A stretch of DNA of 64,000 nucleotides from Salinispora pacifica CNR114 (GCF_000514775.1 NZ_AZWO01000013.1:86501-150500), one strand, 5' to 3'. Shown: positions 7,847 through 17,101, counted from the first letter of the stretch. Numbers and translations: made by a program. Notes: generated by a model not told the origin, from the letters alone.

Positions 7847-8713
7847 ATGACGACGGCGAGGATCGCGGTGCTCGGCCGGGGCCAGGTGCCGGCCACCGAG
7901 CCAGTGCTGCGCGGCGACGACCTGGGCGTCCTGCACGGCGACGGCCTCTTTGAAACGATGCACCTGCGGGCGGGCCGGCCCTGGCTGAGGGAGGCGCACC
8001 TGGAACGGATGACCAGGGCGGCCCCGGTGATGGGGCTGACCCTGCCGCCGACCGATGCCCTGGTCGCGCTGCTTGAGGAGATCTGCCTCGACTGGCCCAC
8101 CGAGGTTGAGGGGGCGCTGCGGCTGGTCTGCACCCGCGGCGTGGCCGACGGCGAGGCCCCCACCGTGTACGCCACGCTGGCCCCGGTACCGCCATCGGCT
8201 CGGGCGGCCCGCCGGGACGGGATCACCGTGGCGACACTGCCGCTGGGCGTGCCAGCCCGCGGCCGCGCCGGCCTGGACTGGTTGCCCACCGGCAGCAAGA
8301 CCACGTCGTACGCGGTGCACAACGCCGCCCGCCGGTGGGCGTCCCGCAACGGCGTCGACGACGCGCTCTGGACCTCCACCGACGGGTACGTCCTGGAGGG
8401 GCCGACCGCCAACGTCCTCTGGTTCGCCGACGGGGCGCTGCGCACGGTACCCGCCGCGGCCGGCGTCCTGCCCGGCACCACCGCCGCCTGGCTGCTGGCC
8501 AATGCCGAACAGGTGGGGCTGGGCGCGCACGAGCAGCTGGCGACTCCGCCCGAGCTGCATGCCGCGGACGCGGTCTGGTTCAGCTCGTCGGTCCGGGGCC
8601 TGGTCGAGGTCCGCGTCCTGGACGGCATCGGCCGGCCCCGGTCGGCCTACACCCGGCGGTTACAGGCTCTACTCGGCTTCCCCGTCCCGCCCGACGACGA
8701 CCAACCGGAATGA
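7847..8713 (+). CDS. pabC: Aminotransferase class IV, probable aminodeoxychorismate lyase
   Basis: A 288-residue fold-type IV PLP enzyme. 'GDGLFETMHLRAGRP' near residue 35 and the PLP-Lys segment 'GSKTTSYAVHNAARR' near 155 are typical, and 'DGYVLEGPTANV' is the phosphate-binding loop region. PabC converts 4-amino-4-deoxychorismate to p-aminobenzoate plus pyruvate in folate synthesis. Branched-chain or D-amino-acid aminotransferases share the fold, so the call leans on the neighbouring folate-binding ygfZ and on conserved gene order. The ATG at 7847 fits a leaderless transcript. Confidence 0.82.
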   Translation: MTTARIAVLGRGQVPATEPVLRGDDLGVLHGDGLFETMHLRAGRPWLREAHLERMTRAAPVMGLTLPPTDALVALLEEICLDWPTEVEGALRLVCTRGVADGEAPTVYATLAPVPPSARAARRDGITVATLPLGVPARGRAGLDWLPTGSKTTSYAVHNAARRWASRNGVDDALWTSTDGYVLEGPTANVLWFADGALRTVPAAAGVLPGTTAAWLLANAEQVGLGAHEQLATPPELHAADAVWFSSSVRGLVEVRVLDGIGRPRSAYTRRLQALLGFPVPPDDDQPE

Positions 8714-8773
8714 CCTCCGCCACGGATCAGCCGGACTGATCTCCGCCGCCCACCCCGATCAGCCGGACTGACC

Positions 8774-9367
8774 TCAGCCGCCCACCCGGATCAGCCGGGC
8801 GGACAGGTGCGGGGTGAGGCCGTGGCCGACCGCGGCCATCTCCTGCGCGTAGAGCAGGGCACCCTCCACGATGCCGAAGAGCCGATGACCGGCGGTCACC
8901 TCCTTCGCGGTGGGGGTGCGGACCACCGCGTCGGTGGCGAACTCAAGCTGGGTGCCGGTGCGCTTGCCGAGGTGCAGCTCCATCACGCCGGTGGGCGTAC
9001 TCATCAGCGCCTCCCACTCGTTGGTCGCCCGGCCGCTACCGTCGAGCACCGGCCGCCACCAACCCATCTCCCGCCCGGCCGGGCGGACTGGGCTGCTCTG
9101 CTCGTCCAGCAGCCACGCCCGCGACTCGTAGCAGAGGAACGGTCGGCCGTCGTGGCTGATCCGGATCTCCTGCGCGTAGTCGAAATCCTCGATGGTGGGA
9201 TAGCCGCCCCGGCCCCGACCCCGCCACACCCCGATGTACGGCAGCAGGCCGTCCAGAGCGGGATGCAGTTTGGGGCCGGTACGCAGGTCGTGGCTCTCCT
9301 CGTAGGGGTACGGGTCCACCGGAGGCGCGTTCAGCCACGGCGGCTGAAGCGGATTCTCGTCACTCAC
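8774..9367 (-). CDS. FABP/nitrobindin-like heme-binding domain protein
   Basis: A 197-residue beta-barrel protein of the FABP-like/nitrobindin (THAP4-type) family. The hallmark 'GxWxGxG' appears as 'IGVWRGRGRGGYP' near residue 48, followed by 'YAQEIRISHDGRPFLCYESR'. Mycobacterial Rv2717c and Rv0813c belong here; nitrobindins bind heme and react with NO or peroxynitrite. The GTG start (9367) shares its first base with the TAG stop of the 33-residue micro-ORF upstream, so translation is almost certainly coupled. Confidence 0.88.
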   Translation of the reverse strand: MSDENPLQPPWLNAPPVDPYPYEESHDLRTGPKLHPALDGLLPYIGVWRGRGRGGYPTIEDFDYAQEIRISHDGRPFLCYESRAWLLDEQSSPVRPAGREMGWWRPVLDGSGRATNEWEALMSTPTGVMELHLGKRTGTQLEFATDAVVRTPTAKEVTAGHRLFGIVEGALLYAQEMAAVGHGLTPHLSARLIRVGG

Positions 9368-9468
9368 TACTGCCCTCTCGAAATGCGTACGGCAAGGTAG
9401 ACCAAGCCGCCGGCGAGCCCACCCAGCGCGGCGACCAGCAAACTGACGAACCCTATCTCGGTGACCAT
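9367..9468 (-). CDS. 33-residue membrane micro-protein upstream of the FABP-like gene
   Basis: The translation begins 'MVTEIGFVSLLVAALGG' and ends 'VRISRGQ'. It has one hydrophobic segment (residues about 6-27) and a positively charged C-terminus, giving an N-out or dual-topology single-pass peptide. Its TAG overlaps the GTG of the FABP-like gene by one base, and a TAGGAT box lies 8 nt before its ATG. This makes it the leaderless first cistron of the transcript. It could be a membrane partner or a coupling leader. No homologue was recognised. Confidence 0.6.
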   Translation of the reverse strand: MVTEIGFVSLLVAALGGLAGGLVYLAVRISRGQ

Positions 9469-9476
9469 CGGCGACT

Positions 9477-9486
9477 ATCCTATGCT
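9477..9486. promoter_or_regulatory. Interlocked divergent -10 boxes
   Basis: TAGGAT on the minus strand (9477-9482) drives the micro-ORF and FABP gene. TATGCT on the plus strand (9481-9486) drives the DsrE gene. The two hexamers overlap by 2 bp, so both polymerases compete for the same DNA. Confidence 0.5.
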
Positions 9487-9493
9487 GGCGTTC

Positions 9494-9856
9494 GTGGGCC
9501 GAACCCTCGTCATCAAGGTCACCGCCGGAGCGGACTCCCCGGAGCGGTGCGCGCAGGCCTTCACGGTTGCGGCCACCGCAGCCGCTGCCGGAGTTGACGT
9601 CTCGCTCTGGCTGACCGGCGAGGCGACCTGGTTCGCGCTGCCCGGCCGGGCGCAGGAGTTCGAGCTGCCGCACTCGGCCCCGCTGGGCGAGCTACTGCAC
9701 GTGATCCTGGCGACGGGCCGGGTGACCGCCTGCACGCAGTGCGCGGCCCGCCGGGACATCGGAACCGGCGACGTGCTGCCAGGTGTCCGGATCGCCGGCT
9801 CGGCGGTCTTCGTCGAAGAGGTGATGGCCGAGGAGACCCGCGCGCTCGTCTACTAG
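9494..9856 (+). CDS. DsrE family protein
   Basis: A 120-residue DsrE/DsrF-like protein beginning 'GRTLVIKVTAGADSPERC'. A two-Cys motif ('ACTQCAARR') lies near residue 80. DsrE-type proteins carry persulfide sulfur or have unknown roles in non-sulfur oxidisers. The GTG at 9494 is chosen because TATGCT ends 7 nt before it and the family-like sequence begins there; an upstream ATG (9482) lies inside the -10 box. It is divergent from the FABP-like gene. Confidence 0.75.
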   Translation: MGRTLVIKVTAGADSPERCAQAFTVAATAAAAGVDVSLWLTGEATWFALPGRAQEFELPHSAPLGELLHVILATGRVTACTQCAARRDIGTGDVLPGVRIAGSAVFVEEVMAEETRALVY

Positions 9857-10043
9857 CGCTCCACGACGCCGTCCTACCGCATCACGGTCATCCTTTGGCG
9901 CAGGCGATTACGGTTTCCCTCGACCTCGCAGAGTAGGACGTCCGGGTTTCGTCGGACGACGGCCGGGATCAGGAAGACAGTGGCCAGCACGAGGAACCGC
10001 GGCGAAAGCGGAGGTCTCGCCTACTGGGCCGCGGCGAGCCGGC

Positions 10044-10814
10044 TCAGTCGACCGAATGGGTGGCACCGGGGGCGGCGTGGTCGATGGGACCGTCGAACCG
10101 AGTCGAGGCACGTGTCACCGCCTGTTGTGGGGTGAGGAACCTCCCGATGTGCGTGACGATCAGGCGCCTTACCCCAGCCGCTCGTGCAGTGTCACCGGCA
10201 TCTTCCGGTGTGTGGTGAACCCGTTCTCCCGCGCTCGGGGCCTGCGCGCTCTCGGCCTCACACAGCAGCACATCGCAGCCTTTGGCCAGACTCGTCAGGC
10301 CAGGACAGGGGGCTGTATCCCCGGAGTACACCAACGACCGCCCCCCAACGTCGACACGCAGAGCGAAGGCAGGGATACCATGTGCCACCGCATGGCTGGT
10401 CAACGTGAGCGCGCCGACCGCCACCCGATCCCCGTCGTGTAGCTCCTCGACGGCGAAGGCGGATTCGATCGGGCTGCGGGTCGCGGTGTTGGTCAGGAAG
10501 TGTGCCAATCGGTCGGCGATGCCGGGCGGGCCGTACAACGGGATCGGCGCCGCAAGCTGGATATCGGCGTACAGCGCCCCGTAGTAGGCGGTCAGGAGGT
10601 CGGCGCTGTGATCAGCGTGCAGGTGCGAGATCCAGATCGCGTCCAGTTCGTCCAGCCGGACATGTCGTTGCAGCTGAGCCAGCGTCCCGCTGCCCGCGTC
10701 CACCCACACCCGGGCGCCCCCACCCGACACCAGGTAGCCGGAACAGGGATTGTCCACACTCGGGTATGGCGTTGCACAACCCAGAACCGTGAATTGGAGA
10801 TTATCGCTGGTCAT
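10044..10814 (-). CDS. MBL-fold metallo-hydrolase
   Basis: A 256-residue metallo-beta-lactamase-fold protein with the metal motif 'HLHADHSAD' near residue 66, a further ligand region 'YSGDTAPCPGL', and a late His in 'LIVTHIGRF'. It resembles the RNase Z/ElaC-like branch of small MBL hydrolases, but key tRNase Z exosite features are not evident, so the substrate is open. The ATG at 10814 lies 7 nt after TAGCCT (leaderless). About 190 bp between the DsrE stop and this gene's stop hold no recognised gene. Confidence 0.8.
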   Translation of the reverse strand: MTSDNLQFTVLGCATPYPSVDNPCSGYLVSGGGARVWVDAGSGTLAQLQRHVRLDELDAIWISHLHADHSADLLTAYYGALYADIQLAAPIPLYGPPGIADRLAHFLTNTATRSPIESAFAVEELHDGDRVAVGALTLTSHAVAHGIPAFALRVDVGGRSLVYSGDTAPCPGLTSLAKGCDVLLCEAESAQAPSAGERVHHTPEDAGDTARAAGVRRLIVTHIGRFLTPQQAVTRASTRFDGPIDHAAPGATHSVD

Positions 10815-10821
10815 CCGCGAA

Positions 10822-10827
10822 AGGCTA
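10822..10827 (-). promoter_or_regulatory. -10 box, leaderless MBL gene
   Basis: TAGCCT on the minus strand, 7 nt before the ATG at 10814. Confidence 0.4.
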
Positions 10828-10966
10828 GGAGACTCAGCCGACGCATAGTGACGACTTCCCACACTGTGATGAGGACACGCGACGGCGCCCACGGCGGCTG
10901 ACGCGCGCATGGCCTCAGGTGAGCCGCCGAGTCTCCGACGCCGCGTACCGGGCGGAAACGCCCTCG

Positions 10967-11818
10967 TCAGTCAGAACACCCGGTGGAGAACGCCAGGTGC
11001 AGCTGATCGCCGGTGGCGTCGGCGACGATCAGGTCGCTGCCGCTCCGGTAGGCGTACACCTCGGGGGTGTCGACCACCACGGTGCCGGCGGCGGCCAACG
11101 GGGCCAGGGCGCTCAGTGCTGCCGGCTCGGGGCCGGCCGCCACCCGCTCGGTCCAGGCCTTCGCGCCGCCGGGGCAGGATGTCCCAATCCGATCCACCTG
11201 CGCTGGCACCGGACGGCCCAGCGCCTGCAACGCGGCCCGCAGCGCTGGTCCGGGCGGGGTCTCGGGTAGCAGGTTGCCGGACGCGGCCTCGGTCGGGCGA
11301 CAGCCGGTCAGCACCGCGAACCGAACCCGACCCGGACTCGTCGACTCCCCCTCGACCAGGACGAACTCACCGGCGTCGGCGCGCAGCAGCGGGCCCTCGG
11401 CGGCGTCCCGGACGCCGGCCCGCCATCGCGCCGGCAGGGCGTCGGCGACCTTGCTGAGCAGCTCGCGCTCGCCCCCCTCGGCGACCAGGACGTCGATCCC
11501 GCGGGTCAGTTCGGCGCCCGCGCTGACCGGGGTGACCCGGCAGCCCCGCTCCACGCGGGACGGGGTCATCGCCCACGCCGCGCCGTCGAGCTCGGCGACG
11601 AGCCGACCGACCGCCGCGTTGACCACCGATGACGCCTGCTCAATCGTGCGTTGCTCCCGCACCGTGGGCTCGTCGGTGCGGGCCGACCACCAGGCCAGCC
11701 CCGCCAGCAGCACCGCCCAGGCCGCCGTGCCCACGAGCAGCCAGCGCCGGATCCACGACCGGGACGGCGGGCGATCAGGCCCGGAGGGTGGGGCGTACCC
11801 CGGATGGACTGCGCTCAC
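10967..11818 (-). CDS. Membrane-anchored extracytoplasmic protein, function unknown
   Basis: A 283-residue protein with a Pro-rich cytoplasmic N-terminus, one hydrophobic helix at about residues 27-46, and an external domain of about 235 residues carrying four Cys ('RGCRVTP', 'LTGCRPTEA', 'GTSCPGG', 'STGCSD') that could form two disulfides. No enzyme motif was found. The orphan winged-helix regulator is encoded 53 bp upstream on the same strand, so the pair may be an operon in which the regulator controls the surface protein. Confidence 0.6.
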   Translation of the reverse strand: MSAVHPGYAPPSGPDRPPSRSWIRRWLLVGTAAWAVLLAGLAWWSARTDEPTVREQRTIEQASSVVNAAVGRLVAELDGAAWAMTPSRVERGCRVTPVSAGAELTRGIDVLVAEGGERELLSKVADALPARWRAGVRDAAEGPLLRADAGEFVLVEGESTSPGRVRFAVLTGCRPTEAASGNLLPETPPGPALRAALQALGRPVPAQVDRIGTSCPGGAKAWTERVAAGPEPAALSALAPLAAAGTVVVDTPEVYAYRSGSDLIVADATGDQLHLAFSTGCSD

Positions 11819-11871
11819 CGCGCCATCGTGTCATGTCCCGGAGCGGGTCAGCCGCCGCCGGGGCGACCGCA

Positions 11872-12372
11872 CTATCCGCCCGAGTCGTCGGAGCCCAGGA
11901 CGAGCCGGTAGCCGACCCCGCGCACGGTCAGCACCCGTGGGCCACCGGAGAGCAGGCGCAGCTTGCGCCGGAGCCGCTTGACCGCCGAGTGCAGGATCGC
12001 GGTGTCGCCGAGGTAGGCGCCGCCCCAGACCGCGGCGAAGAGTCGCTCGTAACTCCAGAGCCGGACCGGCGGGGTCACCAACCGGGTCAACAACCGCCGT
12101 TCGGTACGGGTCAACGCCAGTGGACGCCCCCGCCAGGTGACCAGGTGCGCCGGCGGGTCGACCACCAGCTCGCCGTAGCGGACCGGGGTCTCCGGTGGAC
12201 CGATGCCCCGCTCCTCGGTGACGGGCGGTTCAGGAAAGAGCATCGCCCGCAGCTCCGCGAGATCAGCACAGCTCAACACCGGCCCCACCCCTTCGAGGCG
12301 GCGCAGCACGCGCTCGCGCACAGCCATGTCGGGGCTCACACAGACCACGATCGGACCTTTCCGCTCAGACAC
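11872..12372 (-). CDS. Orphan winged-helix (OmpR/PhoB-type) regulator without a usable receiver
   Basis: A 166-residue protein. Residues about 68-160 form an OmpR-type winged helix ('LTRTERRLLTRLVTPP', 'HSAVKRLRRKLRLL', ending 'VRGVGYRLVLG'). The N-terminal 60 residues begin like a receiver domain ('IVVCVSPDMAVRERVLRRL') but are too short and lack the phospho-acceptor Asp. No histidine kinase is adjacent. It is divergent from the large subtilase gene across about 210 bp, so it could control that gene. Confidence 0.75.
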   Translation of the reverse strand: MSERKGPIVVCVSPDMAVRERVLRRLEGVGPVLSCADLAELRAMLFPEPPVTEERGIGPPETPVRYGELVVDPPAHLVTWRGRPLALTRTERRLLTRLVTPPVRLWSYERLFAAVWGGAYLGDTAILHSAVKRLRRKLRLLSGGPRVLTVRGVGYRLVLGSDDSGG

Positions 12373-12580
12373 GCTGCCTCCCCAGGCACCCGCGTTGACC
12401 GACGGGCATCACCCGCCGAGAAATTGTCCGGCTGAACACCGAGTCAGCGTACGGCCAGAAGCGCGCCCAGTCACTGATCGAATACTGACTGAGACAATGT
12501 ATTGATCAGCGTCGGTGTTTTCACGAGCATGGCTGGCGCGGGCTCGGAACAGCCCGGGCCCGCGGACGTGGGGAGGACAC

Positions 12581-15500
12581 GTGTTCGTACGACCATCCGC
12601 GCGGTCACGCCTGGGGCGTCTGGCCGTCGCGTTCGGGGCGCTGTTGCTGGGGTTGAGCGCCCAGCCAGCGCTCGCCGCGTCGCCGTCTGGCGCATCGGAG
12701 CGGGCAACTGTCGCGTCCGAACTGCTGGAGACCAGCGACAGCACCAGTTTCCTGGTCTACCTACGGGAAACCGCACCGCTCGCCGGCACCGCGACCCTGC
12801 AAACGCCCGACGACCGGGCCCGTGCGGTCCACCAACTCCTGACCAACACCGCCGAACGCACCCAAGCCGACCTGCTGCGGCTGCTCGACGCGCGGAAGGC
12901 GGCGCACACCTCCTACTGGATCGCCAACGCCATCCAGGTCCACGGTGACCGGGTCCTGATCGACGAGATCGCGAACCGACCCGAGGTCGAGCGGATCGAG
13001 CCGGTCCGCAGCCGCCAGTTGGTCGAACCGACGCCCGCCGAGGCCGAGGCCCGCACCGACGCCATCGAGTGGGGCGTCGCCGAAATCGGCGCCCCCCAGG
13101 TGTGGGACGAGTTCGGCGACCGCGGCGAAGGCATCGTGATCGCCAACATCGACACCGGCGTGCAGTACGACCACCCCGCCCTCGTCAACTCCTACCGGGG
13201 CAACCTCGGCGGCGGCAGCTTCGACCACGCCTACAACTGGTTCGACCCGACGGACATCTGCTCCGACTCGGTGCCCTGCGACAACAACGACCACGGCACG
13301 CACACGATGGGCACGATGGTCGGGGACGACGGGGCCGACAACCAGATCGGCGTCGCACCGGGTGCCCGGTGGATAGCGGCGAAGGGCTGCGAGTTCCGCA
13401 CCTGCTCGGACCCAGCGCTACTCGCCTCCGGCCAGTGGATCCTGGCCCCGACCGACGCCAACGGCGAGAACCCCCGCCCGGAGTTGCGCCCCGACATCGT
13501 CAACAACTCGTGGGGCGGCGGCGGCAACGACCCCTGGTACCAGCAGACCGTTGACGCGTGGCGGGCCGCCGGGATCCTCCCGGTCTTCTCCAACGGCAAC
13601 AGCGGCCCGAGCTGCGGCACCGCCGGCTCCCCCGGGGACTACGAGAGTTCGTACGCCGTCGGGGCGTACGGGTCGAACGGCGCCATCGCCGGCTTCTCCA
13701 GCCGTGGCTCCGGCACCGAGCTGATCAAACCGAACATCGCCGCGCCGGGCGTGGCCGTGCGCTCCAGCGTCGCCGGCGGCGGATACTCCGCGTTCAGCGG
13801 CACCTCGATGGCGGCCCCACACGTCGCCGCCACGGCCGCTCTGATCTGGTCGGTCGCCCCCAGCCTCCGCGGGGACCTGCCGGCGACCGAGGCGCTGCTG
13901 GACCGTACCGCCCGCGATGTCGATGACACCACCTGCGGCGGGACCGCGGCCGACAACAACGTCTTCGGCGAAGGCCGACTCGACGCGTACACGGCGGTCA
14001 ACGAGGCCCCCCGCGGCCCGGTCGGGCGGGTCACCGGCACCGTGACCTCAGCCGCTGACGGCGAGCCGATCGCCGGGGTGACCATCGACGACGGCACCCG
14101 CGACACCACCACCGGCACCGACGGCCGGTACTCGCTGACCGTTCCGGCCGGTGAGACCACGGTGACGGCCACCTTGTACGGCTACGAGTCGCAGTCGGAC
14201 ACCTTCACCGTGGACGAGGGCGGGGCCGTGACCCGAGACTTCGCGCTCGTCGCGAGCCCCATGGTCACGGTGAGCGGTCAGGTTACCGACGGCTCCGGAC
14301 ACGGCTGGCCGCTCTACGCGAAGATCGACATCGCCGGCAAGCCAGGCGATCCGGTCTTCACCGACCCGGTAACGGGAGAGTGGTCGGCAACTGTGGCCGG
14401 CGACAACACCTACTCGATCACCGCCACCCCGCAGTACCCCGACTACCGAACGGTGACCCGGGAGGTACCGGTCGGTGGCGACGCCACCACTGTCGACATG
14501 GCCGTTCGGGTTGCGGAATCCTGCACGGCGGCCGGCTACAGCGGCAGCTACGACGACCCGCTCCTGACGGAGGACTTCGCCGACAGCACCGCGCCGGAGG
14601 GCTGGTCGGTGGTCAACCGCACCGAGGAGGGCGGTTGGACCTTCGAAGACCTCGGCGAACGGGGCAACCTGACCGGCGGCAGCGGCGGCTTCGCGATCAT
14701 CGACAGCGATGAGCTCGGCCTCGGCAACAGTCAGGACACCGACCTGGTGAGCCCGACGGTGGATCTCTCCGGGACCCCCGCACCGGTGCTGCGCTTCAAC
14801 AGTGACTGGCGGGCACTCGGCCTCAACGACAGCGCCGACATCGACGTCACCACCGACGGCGGCGAGACCTGGACCAACGTCTGGCACCAGACCAGCAGCC
14901 TGCGCGGGCCGCGGGTCGAGGAGGTGCCGTTGACGCCGGCAGCCGGCGCGTCGGAGGCCCAGGTGCGGTTCCGCTTCGCCGGTACCTTCGCCTGGTGGTG
15001 GCAGGTCGACGATGTCATCCTGGCCAACCGGAACTGCACTCCGGTGCCCGGCGGCCTGGTGGTCGGCACGACCAGCGACCAGAACACCGGCGCACCCCTC
15101 AACGGCGTCACGGTGACCAGCGTTGATCAGCCCGAAGAGAGCGCTGTCTCGGCCGGCACGCCGGACGACCCGGCGGAGTCGGACGGCTTCTACTGGCTCT
15201 TCTCCAGTCTCACCGGAACGCACCCGTTCACCGCGGAACGGACGCCGTACCCGGTGGCCAACCAGGACGTGACGGTCGTCGCCGACGACGTACGCCGGGC
15301 CGACTTCGCGCTCGCCGCCGGAAGACTCACGGTCACCCCGACCGAGGTGGAGTCACACCAGCCGTACGGCAGTACCCGGAGCACCCGGGTGACGGTGAAG
15401 AACACCGGTACCGCCCCGGCCGACGTCGAGGTGTTGGAGCGGACGGGCGGGTTTGATCTGTTGGAGGCGCCGGGGGCCCCGCTGCGCGAGGTCACGGTGA

Positions 15501-16936
15501 AGGGCCTCAGCACAGCCCGCACCGGGACCACGTACGGCGGAGCACCGGCGGAGGTCGGCGAGTCGGCGGACAACAGCTGGACCCGGGTAGCGGACCTACC
15601 GGCGGAGGTCTTCGACAACTCCGCCACCATCCTGGACGGCAAGGTGTATTCGATCGGCGGCGGTAGCGCCACCGGCACGGAGCGCGCGACCTGGGTCTAC
15701 GACCCGGACACTGATTCCTGGTTGGACCTGCCGGCGCTACCCACCTCCCGGGCGAAGCCGGGCGTCGCGACGGTCGGCGGCAAGATCTACGTGACCGGCG
15801 GGTGGGGCAACACCTCCGACCCGGACCCCACGGTGAATGTCTTCGACCCGGCCAGCGAAACCTGGAGCACTCTGGACGGGGTCACCAACCCCGCGCCAAC
15901 CGCCGCCCCCGGAACCGCCGTCGTCGCTGACAAGATCTACCTGGTGGGCGGCTGCACCGACTCGAGCTGCACCGCGACCGACGACACGGTGGTGTTCGAC
16001 CCGAAGGCCGCGACCTTCGCCACTGTTGCCCCCTACCCGCACCCGGTCTCCTGGATGAGCTGCGGTGGCCTCGGCACCCAGGTGTACTGCGCCGGTGGAT
16101 CGGGCGCCGAGACCGTAGCCCACCGGTACGACCCGGTGACGGACACCTGGACTCCGATCGCGGACATGCCGCTGGACCTGTGGGGTTCGTCGTACGCCGC
16201 GGCCGGCGGGATGCTCGTGCTGGCCGGCGGGGTCACCAACGACTCCACCGCGGTGACGAACCAGACGATCGCCTACGACCCGGCGACCGGCACCTGGCAG
16301 GACCTGCCGAACGCCGAGTTCGCCCGGTACCGGGGGGCCGCGGCGTGTGGGGCCTACCGGATCGGCGGCTCACCCAGCTCGTTCGTCGGATCGGCGGAGG
16401 CCGAACGGCTCAGCGGGCTGGAGTTGTGCATCCAGGATGCGGAGCTGCCGTGGCTGAGCACCTCACCGGCCAACTTCACCCTGGAGCCGGGCGAGTCCCG
16501 CCAGGTGCAGGTGACCCTCACGGCCACCGCCGAGGCCGGGGTTGAGCAGCCCGGTCGCTACAGCGGCGAGCTGGCGTTCGCGGCCGACGTGCCGTACCCG
16601 ACCGCGCCGGTGAAGGTGGAGATGAACGTGTCTCCGCCGAGGAGCTGGGGCAAGCTCCAGGGCACGGTCACCGGGGTGACCTGCGGCGGGGAGACGGTCG
16701 GCGTACCGGCCACCGTCCGGGTGAACGCGACCGGCAGCGGCGCCGGCTTCACCCTGAAGGCGGACGCCTCCGGCAAGTACACGGTCTGGCTGCCCAAGGG
16801 CCGCTACGACGTGATCGTCGCCAAGGACGGTTGGGTTCCGGAGTTCGACCGCATCCGGGTTGAGGCAGGGTTCGTCGCCACCCTCGACTTCAGCCTGGAA
16901 CCGTCGTCGGACTGCACGAAGGCAAGCGGCATCTGA
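12581..16936 (+). CDS. Secreted S8 subtilisin-like protease with accessory and Kelch domains
   Basis: A 1451-residue secreted protein. The GTG at 12581 follows GGGAGG by 4 nt and opens a signal peptide ending 'SAQPALA'. An I9-type propeptide region follows (about 45-150). The peptidase domain has catalytic Asp191 ('IDTGV'), His238 ('DHGTHTMG') and Ser409 ('SGTSMAAPH'). After it come two carboxypeptidase-regulatory-like beta modules (about 480-650), a jelly-roll/MAM-like segment (about 660-830), another such module, a Kelch beta-propeller (about 1000-1250, repeats with 'VYSIGGG', 'IYVTGGW', 'IYLVGG') and a last regulatory-like module. It probably acts outside the cell on protein or glycoprotein. 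A perfect 14-bp hairpin terminates it. Confidence 0.92.
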   Translation: MFVRPSARSRLGRLAVAFGALLLGLSAQPALAASPSGASERATVASELLETSDSTSFLVYLRETAPLAGTATLQTPDDRARAVHQLLTNTAERTQADLLRLLDARKAAHTSYWIANAIQVHGDRVLIDEIANRPEVERIEPVRSRQLVEPTPAEAEARTDAIEWGVAEIGAPQVWDEFGDRGEGIVIANIDTGVQYDHPALVNSYRGNLGGGSFDHAYNWFDPTDICSDSVPCDNNDHGTHTMGTMVGDDGADNQIGVAPGARWIAAKGCEFRTCSDPALLASGQWILAPTDANGENPRPELRPDIVNNSWGGGGNDPWYQQTVDAWRAAGILPVFSNGNSGPSCGTAGSPGDYESSYAVGAYGSNGAIAGFSSRGSGTELIKPNIAAPGVAVRSSVAGGGYSAFSGTSMAAPHVAATAALIWSVAPSLRGDLPATEALLDRTARDVDDTTCGGTAADNNVFGEGRLDAYTAVNEAPRGPVGRVTGTVTSAADGEPIAGVTIDDGTRDTTTGTDGRYSLTVPAGETTVTATLYGYESQSDTFTVDEGGAVTRDFALVASPMVTVSGQVTDGSGHGWPLYAKIDIAGKPGDPVFTDPVTGEWSATVAGDNTYSITATPQYPDYRTVTREVPVGGDATTVDMAVRVAESCTAAGYSGSYDDPLLTEDFADSTAPEGWSVVNRTEEGGWTFEDLGERGNLTGGSGGFAIIDSDELGLGNSQDTDLVSPTVDLSGTPAPVLRFNSDWRALGLNDSADIDVTTDGGETWTNVWHQTSSLRGPRVEEVPLTPAAGASEAQVRFRFAGTFAWWWQVDDVILANRNCTPVPGGLVVGTTSDQNTGAPLNGVTVTSVDQPEESAVSAGTPDDPAESDGFYWLFSSLTGTHPFTAERTPYPVANQDVTVVADDVRRADFALAAGRLTVTPTEVESHQPYGSTRSTRVTVKNTGTAPADVEVLERTGGFDLLEAPGAPLREVTVKGLSTARTGTTYGGAPAEVGESADNSWTRVADLPAEVFDNSATILDGKVYSIGGGSATGTERATWVYDPDTDSWLDLPALPTSRAKPGVATVGGKIYVTGGWGNTSDPDPTVNVFDPASETWSTLDGVTNPAPTAAPGTAVVADKIYLVGGCTDSSCTATDDTVVFDPKAATFATVAPYPHPVSWMSCGGLGTQVYCAGGSGAETVAHRYDPVTDTWTPIADMPLDLWGSSYAAAGGMLVLAGGVTNDSTAVTNQTIAYDPATGTWQDLPNAEFARYRGAAACGAYRIGGSPSSFVGSAEAERLSGLELCIQDAELPWLSTSPANFTLEPGESRQVQVTLTATAEAGVEQPGRYSGELAFAADVPYPTAPVKVEMNVSPPRSWGKLQGTVTGVTCGGETVGVPATVRVNATGSGAGFTLKADASGKYTVWLPKGRYDVIVAKDGWVPEFDRIRVEAGFVATLDFSLEPSSDCTKASGI

Positions 16937-16940
16937 GTAG

Positions 16941-16980
16941 GTCGGTGGCCGGCGGCCCGAGCGGGTCGCCGGCCACCGAC
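16941..16980 (+). terminator. Hairpin terminator after the subtilase gene
   Basis: A perfect 14-bp stem (16941-16954 with 16967-16980, arm GTCGGTGGCCGGCG) with a 12-nt loop begins 4 nt after the stop codon. Confidence 0.75.
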
Positions 16981-17101
16981 ACCGACGGGCTGGCGCGGGC
17001 TGGCCAGTAGAGCCGCCACCACTCCTAACTGGGTGCCACTTCGGAAGGAGAGCCGCCCACGCAACTGACGATTGCGAAGTCAACAGTCGTTTCGCTTGTG
17101 G

